NCBI GenBank assembly: GCA_944363715.1
Contig: CALVUX010000001.1
Span: forward strand, 33,672 to 97,671
Length of the DNA: 64,000 nucleotides
Direction of reading: 5' to 3'
Source: an uncultured Bacilli bacterium
Lineage (GTDB): Bacteria; Bacillota_I; Bacilli_A; RF39; UBA660
The notes under the pieces were generated by a model that searched no databases, was not told the DNA's origin, and saw nothing but the letters and a program-made list of their open reading frames with translations. The translations under genes and the position numbers were made by a program. Positions 1 to 5,948 of the stretch are shown piece by piece (position 1 is the stretch's first letter; every line of letters starts with the position of its first letter).

Positions 1-1
1 T

Positions 2-1306
2 GGTCCTTATTTACAAAGTGAAAGAGTAGAAATTTACAGGGCTTATGCTAAAAAGTTAGTTAGTGAAGGTAAAGCTTATCCTTGTTTTATGAGTGAAGAA
101 GAAATCGCTGATATTAGAAGTGGTCAAGAATTAAGAAAAGAAAAAATTGGTATTTATGGAAGTTATGCTGTTGATAGAGAGTTAACACTTGAAGAAGTTA
201 AAACTCATTTAGATAATGGTGATAGTTATGTTATTCGTCTTAAATCACCAGGGGACTCTCATAATGAGATAATATTACATGATTTAATTAAAGGTGATAT
301 TAGTTTGCCTGAAAATGATATTGATGAAGTAATACTTAAAAAAGATGGTATTCCAACTTATCATTTCGCACATGTTATAGATGACCATTTAATGCATACA
401 ACTCACGTTTTAAGAGGAGATGAGTGGGTACCAAGTTTTCCTAAACATTTACAACTTAATCAAGTTTTAGGATTTAAACCATGTAAGTATGCCCATATTG
501 CACCTCTTACTAAAAAAGAAGATGGTAAAATCCGTAAGTTTAGTAAGAGAAAAGATCCAGAATTTGCTGTTAGTTACTATGAAGAAGCAGGTATACCAAA
601 AGAAGGTGTTAGACTTTATCTTGCAACACTAGCGAACACTAACTTTGAAGAATGGTATTTACAAAATAAAGATAAATCTATAGAAGACTTTAAATTCTCA
701 TTTAAAAAAATGCCTACAGGTGGAACTTTATTTGATATGGAAAAGTTAAATAATATCTGTAGAACTTATTTTTCAAGAATTAGTGCCGATGCTATTTATA
801 ACGATGCATTAAACTATTATAAAAAGTATGATGAAGATTTCTATGATTTAATGCTTAAAGATAAAGATAAGTTAATTTCTTTCTTAAATATAGAACGTGA
901 TAGTAAAAGACCTCGTAAAGATATTGCAACATATAAAGACATTAAAACAGAAAGTGCTTATATCTTCAATGATTTATTTTATAAAGATAGAAATGAAACA
1001 TATAAAGATATAAATGATAATATTGATTATGATGTTATTAATAAATATATAGAGATATATCAAGATTTTAATAGTGAAGATGATTGGTATAATCAGGTTA
1101 AAGTACTTGCCGAAGAAATGGGTTATGCTCCTAGTGTTAAAATGTATAAAGAAGATCCAACTCTATATAAAGGACATATAGGAGATGTTTGTGAGATGAT
1201 TAGACACTTACTTACTGGTAGGGTTAAAACTCCTAATTTATATCAATTATTAAAGATTATTGGTATTGATGAATTTAAAAATAGAGTAGAGTTTTATAAG
1301 AATTAA
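2..1306 (+). CDS. gltX: Glutamate--tRNA ligase (GluRS), 5'-truncated by the window edge
   Basis: Class I aminoacyl-tRNA synthetase that charges tRNA-Glu with glutamate in the cytosol. The reading frame is open from base 2, so the N-terminal catalytic fold with the HIGH motif lies before the window and about 434 residues are visible. The visible part starts with a GPYLQSER-type segment. It then has an LRGDEW block, which is typical of the GluRS Rossmann fold, and KFSKRKDPE, the KMSKS-equivalent loop that binds ATP. The C-terminal part is the helical anticodon-binding region. The gene ends with TAA inside a strong hairpin terminator, so it is the last gene of its unit. GluRS is preferred over GlnRS because of the KFSKR loop and the LRGDEW context. 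A minus-strand tRNA-Glu lies 2 kb downstream. Confidence 0.93.
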   Translation, partial: GPYLQSERVEIYRAYAKKLVSEGKAYPCFMSEEEIADIRSGQELRKEKIGIYGSYAVDRELTLEEVKTHLDNGDSYVIRLKSPGDSHNEIILHDLIKGDISLPENDIDEVILKKDGIPTYHFAHVIDDHLMHTTHVLRGDEWVPSFPKHLQLNQVLGFKPCKYAHIAPLTKKEDGKIRKFSKRKDPEFAVSYYEEAGIPKEGVRLYLATLANTNFEEWYLQNKDKSIEDFKFSFKKMPTGGTLFDMEKLNNICRTYFSRISADAIYNDALNYYKKYDEDFYDLMLKDKDKLISFLNIERDSKRPRKDIATYKDIKTESAYIFNDLFYKDRNETYKDINDNIDYDVINKYIEIYQDFNSEDDWYNQVKVLAEEMGYAPSVKMYKEDPTLYKGHIGDVCEMIRHLLTGRVKTPNLYQLLKIIGIDEFKNRVEFYKN

Positions 1307-1340
1307 AGAGTTAGTTTTTTAAATAAACTAACTCTTCTTT
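1306..1340 (+). terminator. Rho-independent terminator after gltX
   Basis: A perfect 12-bp stem (1306-1317 with 1325-1336) with a 7-nt loop begins at the last base of the stop codon. It is followed by a short T-rich stretch. Confidence 0.8.
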
Positions 1341-1383
1341 GATATTCTCTAAACATAACCATTTAGTTATTAAATTTATCATG

Positions 1384-1411
1384 TTAAAATTCGTATTAAA
1401 ACCATTATAAT
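1384..1411 (+). promoter_or_regulatory. Probable sigma-A promoter of the pepC-like gene
   Basis: A perfect TATAAT lies at 1406-1411, with a weak TTAAAA -35 at 1384-1389 and 16-nt spacing. The gene has a good ribosome binding site (AAAGGATGG) and its ATG is at 1440. Confidence 0.55.
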
Positions 1412-1439
1412 AGATATACTATTAAAGGATGGTGATAAT

Positions 1440-2747
1440 ATGGAAATTAAAAGAGAAATACTTGAAGAAATAAGTAATAACTATATACAAGGTATTGAAA
1501 ATAAAGCAGTAAGATGTGCCCTTGTAAACAATAATATAAGAGATATTATGAGAAATAAAGAAAGAGAAGGACAACTACTATTTAATTTTTCTATTAACCT
1601 TGATACTTTAAAGGCTGTAAATCAAAAAAATGCGAATAATTCTTTTATATATGCAGGGTGTAATGTATTAAGAGAATCTATATGTAAAAAATATGATTTA
1701 GAAAATTTTGAAATTTCTCAAAGTTATATATCTTTTTATGATAAATTAGAAAAATGTAATTATATAATGGAAAGTTTAGCCCAACTTAAAGATAAAGATG
1801 CAGATGATAGAGAAAGATACTTTTTATTAACAAAAGGTATAGAGGACGGTGGAGTTTGGGATTTCTTTTCTAATATTATTAACAAATATGGTTTTGTTCC
1901 TAAAACAGCAATGAGTGATACATATCAAAGTCTTAATCCAGATGAAATGAATCATCTACTTAACAGAAAATTAAGGCAATTTAATGCAAGATTACTTACT
2001 AGTAATGAGAATTTAGATTATTTAAAAAGTTTATATTTAGATGATATTTATAGAATACTAGCTTGTTGTTATGGTGTTCCACCAAAACAGTTTGATTTTG
2101 AATATACAGATAAAGATAAAAAATATCACATTATTAAGGGAATAACTCCTTTAGAATTTTATCATGAATATACTGATATAAATATAAATAACTATGTATG
2201 TATTACTAATGTACCAACAAAAGATAAAACTTTTAATAGAACTTATAGTGTTAAATATTTACAAAATGTTATAGAAGGTAAAACACCTATATTTCTTAAT
2301 CTTCCTATTGAAGAGTTAAAAAAACTTGTAATTAAGCAATTACAAGCAAAAGAAGTAGTTTGGTTAGGTTGTGACTTCAAAAAAACAATAGATAAAAGAG
2401 ATGGAATATTTGATGATATGAGTTTTAATTATTATGATACCTTTAAAACTGATTTCTTTATGACTAAAGAAGAAGCTCTTGATAATTATGAAAGCTCAAT
2501 GAATCATGCTATGATAGTTACTGGAGTTAATTTAGAGGATAATAAAGCAACTAAATGGAAACTTGAGAATAGTTGGGGTGAAGATGTAGGTAATAAAGGA
2601 TATTTTGTCGCAAGTGATTCTTGGTTTGAAAAGTATGTATATCAAGTAGTTATTAATAAGAAATATTTAACTCAAGAACAATTAGATGAAATGTTATATG
2701 AACCAGTAGAGTTAAAACCATGGGATCCTTTAGGAACATTAGCATAG
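1440..2747 (+). CDS. Aminopeptidase C / bleomycin hydrolase homologue with the catalytic Cys replaced by Ser
   Basis: Peptidase family C1B (PepC/bleomycin hydrolase), a cytosolic homohexameric aminopeptidase. At 435 residues it has the usual family length. The oxyanion Gln is present (NQK, Q62), and so are the catalytic His (NHAMIVTGV, H356) and Asn (LENSWG, N377). The C-terminal arm ends WDPLGTLA, as in active family members, where that arm occupies the active-site cleft. The nucleophile block, normally NQKSSGRCW, reads NQKNANNSF, which puts Ser68 at the catalytic Cys position. A Cys sits six residues later (C74), where family members usually carry Leu. By family knowledge Cys-to-Ser usually abolishes activity, so this may be a pseudo-enzyme or binding protein. 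The DNA was read codon by codon and no frameshift is apparent. It is monocistronic, with its own promoter and a clear ribosome binding site. Confidence 0.88.
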   Translation: MEIKREILEEISNNYIQGIENKAVRCALVNNNIRDIMRNKEREGQLLFNFSINLDTLKAVNQKNANNSFIYAGCNVLRESICKKYDLENFEISQSYISFYDKLEKCNYIMESLAQLKDKDADDRERYFLLTKGIEDGGVWDFFSNIINKYGFVPKTAMSDTYQSLNPDEMNHLLNRKLRQFNARLLTSNENLDYLKSLYLDDIYRILACCYGVPPKQFDFEYTDKDKKYHIIKGITPLEFYHEYTDININNYVCITNVPTKDKTFNRTYSVKYLQNVIEGKTPIFLNLPIEELKKLVIKQLQAKEVVWLGCDFKKTIDKRDGIFDDMSFNYYDTFKTDFFMTKEEALDNYESSMNHAMIVTGVNLEDNKATKWKLENSWGEDVGNKGYFVASDSWFEKYVYQVVINKKYLTQEQLDEMLYEPVELKPWDPLGTLA

Positions 2748-2798
2748 ATTAATTAATTTATTTGTGTTACAGTAGTAAATAAGAAAGAAGGAATTAAT

Positions 2799-3260
2799 AT
2801 GATAGATGAATTAAAATATCCTAGAGCATATGCCCTTATGAAAGTACCTAAACAAAAGAGTGATGAAGGTTTTTATATTGTATCTCCGTGTTACATAGTT
2901 AAAGAATTATTAATTCATATGGCAGATAGTAGAAATGAAAAAAGTTATGAAATTGTTTATCCTAGAAGAGGTTATAATAGTAGAGAAGAACAAATTCCAG
3001 AAATAAACAAACTTGACTCTTGGGAATGCATTAATGGTTTTACTACAGACTATGTAACGTATGACTATGAAGAAGCAATTAAAGAAAGAGATAGAGTAAA
3101 CTCAAGTCTATTAGCAAGTTTACATCCTAAAGAAGGAGAAACCTTCGGAGAAATGTATAGACGTTGTAGAGAAGATATAGAATTCTATCAAGAAGAACTT
3201 AATAAATTAGAGCCTAAAGAACAAGTTAAGAAAAAAATAAAAACACCTGCAAATAAGTAG
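2799..3260 (+). CDS. Hypothetical protein, 153 residues
   Basis: I do not recognise this family. It is a soluble, charged protein with no signal peptide or membrane segment. It has a mixed N-terminal half with several Tyr and Pro residues (YIVSPCYIV, VYPRRGYNS). The C-terminal helix from about residue 95 is rich in Glu, Lys and Arg and is probably a coiled coil. The start at 2799 follows the ribosome binding site AGAAGGA. The gene lies 51 bases after the pepC-like gene and may be co-transcribed. Its last codons overlap the terminator of the convergent tRNA-Glu gene. Confidence 0.7.
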   Translation: MIDELKYPRAYALMKVPKQKSDEGFYIVSPCYIVKELLIHMADSRNEKSYEIVYPRRGYNSREEQIPEINKLDSWECINGFTTDYVTYDYEEAIKERDRVNSSLLASLHPKEGETFGEMYRRCREDIEFYQEELNKLEPKEQVKKKIKTPANK

Positions 3261-3265
3261 GTGTT
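3231..3265 (-). terminator. Terminator of tRNA-Glu, inside the 3' end of the convergent gene
   Basis: On the minus strand, AACACCT pairs with AGGTGTT (3242-3248 with 3259-3265) and a long T-rich tail follows (3231-3243). The plus strand lacks a T run, so the terminator serves the tRNA. Confidence 0.75.
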
Positions 3266-3276
3266 GAATACTTTAT

Positions 3277-3353
3277 TGGTAGCCTGTACGGGGTTCGAAC
3301 CCGTGAATACGAGCTTGAGAGGCGCGCGTGTTAAACCACTTCACCAACAGGCC
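3277..3353 (-). tRNA. tRNA-Glu (anticodon CUC), CCA encoded
   Basis: A complete 77-nt cloverleaf. The acceptor stem is GGCCTGT/ACAGGCT with discriminator A and an encoded CCA. The D arm is GTG/CAC. The T arm is ACGGG-TTCGAAC-CCCGT. The anticodon loop CTCTCAA gives anticodon CUC, which reads GAG. The body resembles tRNA-Glu (GGCCTGTTGG start). The anticodon stem (CGCGC/GCTCG) has one central C:U mismatch, and the acceptor has a G1:U72 wobble. A CUC isoacceptor is unusual in so AT-rich a genome, where the UUC tRNA normally reads both codons. Confidence 0.88.
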
Positions 3354-3403
3354 ATAACAAGTTACTAATAAATTTTAGCATACTTTTTTTAAACATGCAA
3401 TAC

Positions 3404-3432
3404 TTGTCAAGAATAAAAATATGTGGTATAAT
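3404..3432 (+). promoter_or_regulatory. Sigma-A promoter for the 3462-tcdA unit
   Basis: TTGTCA (3404-3409), a 17-nt spacer, then TATAAT (3427-3432). Confidence 0.75.
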
Positions 3433-3461
3433 ACTCTTCCTATGGAAAGGCAGTGATTTAT

Positions 3462-4289
3462 ATGATAAGTTTACCATTAATGATAAATGATGTAATACTA
3501 AAAGTAACTATTAACTTTAAAGATTTAGAGGTAAAAAAAGATAGGTTAGATTCAGGAGCAAAAGATGTAAAAGAAAGTGATATAATTATTGGTAAAACTC
3601 ATCTTAAAGCTTATGAAGATACTAAAAAACCTATTACAAATCCTAAAGCTATTACAGATTTTATTAGAAGAAATGTTAATTATGGAAGTGAGAATGCTAA
3701 TTATATCGAAGTAAATACTAAAAGATATAAAGATAGAGATTTTTATGATACTTATATAGTTCCTGCTCCTAGTTATAAACCTAATGAAGTAAATGATTAT
3801 ATTTATGGTACACTTGTTAATAATATTAGACTTAGTATTCCAGATAAAATAAAGAAAACAAATATATCACTTGCTAGTATTGGTTTTGATGAATTATTTA
3901 ATGGAGAATTTTATAATAAAATTGCAAGTATAAAAAACAATAATCCTAATCCACTTTATATTAGAAATAGTTTAATGAATGCTGGATGTGAAAAACAATT
4001 AGAAATATTAGATTTCCTTAATACTTTAGATTATGAGAATAGTAAAAATAGTGATGTTTTATTAACTGATGAATTAGATACAGTTAATGCTTTCTTTAAT
4101 GATTCTAACAAGATAAATAACTTTTTAACAAATTATAAAAACACTTCTATAAATAATTATGATTGTTATATGTATCTTGCTACCTTAAATACTTTAGTAA
4201 ATGGTAGGAATCTAAATTGGCCAGTACTTTCAGAAGAACAACAAAAAATACTTATCAAAAAATTAAATTCTAATAGTAGGGTTGCTTAA
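3462..4289 (+). CDS. Hypothetical protein, about 275 residues, upstream of tcdA
   Basis: Family not recognised. It is a soluble, Asn/Lys-rich protein with no membrane segment. The N terminus (LPLMINDVILKVTINF) looks like beta strands. The middle is rich in Asn and Tyr, and the C-terminal third is helical with a closing LNWPVLSEEQQKIL stretch. The ATG at 3462 is preferred over the in-frame GTG at 3453, because the ribosome binding site GGAAAGG ends at 3450 and only the ATG has workable spacing. The gene sits 2 bases before tcdA and shares its promoter, so the two are probably co-expressed. Nothing in the sequence ties it to tRNA modification. Confidence 0.7.
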   Translation: MISLPLMINDVILKVTINFKDLEVKKDRLDSGAKDVKESDIIIGKTHLKAYEDTKKPITNPKAITDFIRRNVNYGSENANYIEVNTKRYKDRDFYDTYIVPAPSYKPNEVNDYIYGTLVNNIRLSIPDKIKKTNISLASIGFDELFNGEFYNKIASIKNNNPNPLYIRNSLMNAGCEKQLEILDFLNTLDYENSKNSDVLLTDELDTVNAFFNDSNKINNFLTNYKNTSINNYDCYMYLATLNTLVNGRNLNWPVLSEEQQKILIKKLNSNSRVA

Positions 4290-4291
4290 TT

Positions 4292-4978
4292 ATGAAGTTT
4301 AATAGATTAGAGAACTTAATTGGTTCTTTTTCTTTAGAGAAGTTAAAAGAATCTACTGTTTTAGTTGTTGGTCTTGGAGGAGTAGGGGGATATGTTGTTG
4401 AAGCACTTGCTAGAAGTGGTATAGGTAATTTGATACTAGTAGATTATGATAAAGTTGATATTACAAATTTCAATAGACAAATAATCGCTATTAATGAAAA
4501 TATTGGTAAGTATAAAGTAGATTGCTTTAAAGAAAGAATAGGAAGCATTAATGAAGAATGTAATGTTATTTCCTATAACTTAAGAATAGATAATGATAAC
4601 TTTAAAGATATTTTTAATACTAAAATAGATTTTGTTGTTGATGCAGTTGATGATGTAAGAGCAAAGGCTGCTATTATTAACTATTGCTTAGAACATAATA
4701 TAGACTTTATTAGTTCTATGGGTACTGGTAATAGATTAGATCCAAGTAAACTAACTATTATGACACTAGATAAGACTTATAATGATCCGCTTGCAAGAGT
4801 TATGAGAAGTAAGTTTGATAAGAGTGTACAGAAAAAAATAACCGTTTGCACATCAACTGAATTACCTTTAAAAGTTAAAGATAAAACTGTTATTGGGTCG
4901 AATGCTTTTGTACCTAGCAGTGCAGGACTTTTAATAGCAAGTTATATAGTTAGAAAAATAAACGAGACTAAATGTTAG
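4292..4978 (+). CDS. tcdA: tRNA threonylcarbamoyladenosine dehydratase (TcdA/CsdL, ThiF/E1 family)
   Basis: An E1-like ATP-dependent dehydratase that cyclises t6A to ct6A at position 37 of ANN-decoding tRNAs. It has the ThiF Rossmann nucleotide loop GLGGVGG (about residues 27-33). It also has DYDKVDITNFNRQ (acidic/Arg adenylation residues), VDAVDDVRAKA, and the TcdA-typical SSMGTGNRLDPSKL followed by DPLARVMR. At 228 residues it is close to the usual 230-260. TcdA is preferred over MoeB or ThiF because there is no zinc Cys pair and because of the GTGNRLDP block. It ends in a hairpin shared with the convergent lexA gene. Confidence 0.9.
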   Translation: MKFNRLENLIGSFSLEKLKESTVLVVGLGGVGGYVVEALARSGIGNLILVDYDKVDITNFNRQIIAINENIGKYKVDCFKERIGSINEECNVISYNLRIDNDNFKDIFNTKIDFVVDAVDDVRAKAAIINYCLEHNIDFISSMGTGNRLDPSKLTIMTLDKTYNDPLARVMRSKFDKSVQKKITVCTSTELPLKVKDKTVIGSNAFVPSSAGLLIASYIVRKINETKC

Positions 4979-4990
4979 CCTCGTTTTAAA
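4960..4990. terminator. Bidirectional terminator between tcdA and lexA
   Basis: AAACGAG (4960-4966) pairs with CTCGTTT (4980-4986). There is an extra TAA/TTA inner helix and T-rich sequence on either side. The stop codons of both genes lie within it. Confidence 0.75.
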
Positions 4991-5603
4991 ATTTCCTATA
5001 TAGTCCTACAACTTTACCAAGTATTGTAACTTCATCTAATATGATAGGATCCATTGTATCATTTTCTGGTTGTAATCTAAAATGACCATTTTCTTTATAA
5101 AATGTTTTAACAGTCGCTTCATTATTATTATTCATAGCAACTACAGTTTCACCATTTCTAGCAGTGCTTTGTCTTTCAACTATTAGGATATCTCCATCAT
5201 ATATACCTACATTAATCATAGATTCACCACTTACTTTTAAAGTAAATATTTCTTTTTGATTACCAAATAATTCAGTAGGTAAAGCGAAAGTCTCATCAGG
5301 TCGTTCTATCGCCTCAATTGGTGTACCTGCAGTAACTTTACCAAGTAAAGGAACTTTTACAACTTCGTCATCATTATCTAAATATTCATTATCAACTAAT
5401 ACTTCAATTGTTCTATTAGTACCGCTACCTTTCTTAATATATCCTTTTTTAACTAGTTGTTTAATATGAAAATGAATAGTAGCAGGACTAGATAATTTCG
5501 CTTCATCTCCTATTTCTCTTACAGTAGGTGGATAACCATTTTTCGCAATTAATTTCTTAATAATCTGTAATATATCATACTGTCTATCAGTTAGTTTTTC
5601 CAT
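4986..5603 (-). CDS. lexA: LexA, SOS-response repressor
   Basis: Transcriptional repressor of the DNA-damage regulon that self-cleaves when RecA is activated. It has 205 residues, the normal length. The N-terminal winged helix (about 1-65) contains GYPPTVREIG and a recognition helix, SSPATIHFHIKQL. The C-terminal S24 peptidase domain carries the cleavage site VTAGTPI (Ala92-Gly93), the catalytic Ser128 (SGESM) and Lys166 (EATVKTF). The ATG at 5603 is chosen over the GTG at 5612 because AAAGGAGGAAG leaves only 2 bases before the GTG. Its promoter overlaps a LexA box, so autoregulation is likely. A small SOS-type gene is transcribed divergently. Confidence 0.95.
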   Translation of the reverse strand: MEKLTDRQYDILQIIKKLIAKNGYPPTVREIGDEAKLSSPATIHFHIKQLVKKGYIKKGSGTNRTIEVLVDNEYLDNDDEVVKVPLLGKVTAGTPIEAIERPDETFALPTELFGNQKEIFTLKVSGESMINVGIYDGDILIVERQSTARNGETVVAMNNNNEATVKTFYKENGHFRLQPENDTMDPIILDEVTILGKVVGLYRKF

Positions 5604-5632
5604 TTGACACACTTCCTCCTTTATTTGTATCT

Positions 5633-5672
5633 AGTTTAGCATATAGAGTGTAAAATGTCAAACAAATCTTCG
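5633..5672 (-). promoter_or_regulatory. lexA promoter with an overlapping LexA box
   Basis: Minus-strand -35 TTGACA (5656-5661), 17-nt spacer, -10 TAAACT (5633-5638). The site CGAAGATTTGTTTG (5659-5672) differs at one position from the Gram-positive LexA consensus CGAACRNRYGTTYG and covers the -35. Confidence 0.7.
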
Positions 5673-5680
5673 AAAATATA

Positions 5681-5709
5681 TTGACATAAACATCTGTTCG
5701 ATATAAAAT
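5681..5709 (+). promoter_or_regulatory. SOS promoter with LexA box for the small membrane gene
   Basis: TTGACA (5681-5686), 17-nt spacer, TAAAAT (5704-5709). The spacer holds TAAACATCTGTTCG (5687-5700). That is a LexA box with one perfect half and two mismatches in the other half. Confidence 0.7.
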
Positions 5710-5735
5710 GATATCAGAAAGAAGGAGTGATAGAT

Positions 5736-5894
5736 ATGTTAAATTTAAAAAATATTTTAAAAACTGCAATTGGTGTTAGCCTAATCTATATGATGGCTGT
5801 TGTTCTTACTTTATTTATGTGTGATCGAGTTAATGAGTTAGAGAGTAGTGAAGAGGAAATAATCAACACTACAGTTGCTTTATCTTTAAAATAA
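5736..5894 (+). CDS. Small SOS-controlled single-pass membrane protein (52 residues)
   Basis: A 52-residue open reading frame with a strong ribosome binding site (GAAGGAGTG) and a promoter that carries a LexA box. Residues 1-9 are basic. Residues 10-28 form one hydrophobic segment (TAIGVSLIYMMAVVLTLFM). A Cys-Asp-Arg follows, then an acidic Glu/Ser cluster at 34-41. In Bacilli the gene divergent from lexA is usually yneA, a membrane-anchored cell-division inhibitor with a LysM domain. This protein has no LysM and is half that length. By position and regulation it is a candidate SOS division inhibitor analogous to YneA or Caulobacter SidA, but that function is inference. polA follows 54 bases later with no clear terminator between. 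Confidence 0.7.
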   Translation: MLNLKNILKTAIGVSLIYMMAVVLTLFMCDRVNELESSEEEIINTTVALSLK

Positions 5895-5916
5895 TTTTAA
5901 AAACTCCCTAGTAGTG

Positions 5917-5925
5917 TGGTACAAT
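5917..5925 (+). promoter_or_regulatory. Possible extended -10 promoter of polA
   Basis: TGGTACAAT, an extended -10 element, lies 24 bases before the polA ATG. The matching -35 is weak. Confidence 0.4.
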
Positions 5926-5948
5926 AAATAAAGAAAGAGTGGTTAGAT

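Noticed and set aside
5587..5769. Minus-strand frame upstream of lexA
   Set aside because: It covers the divergent promoters and LexA boxes, has no ribosome binding site and opposes the small SOS gene. It is a chance frame.
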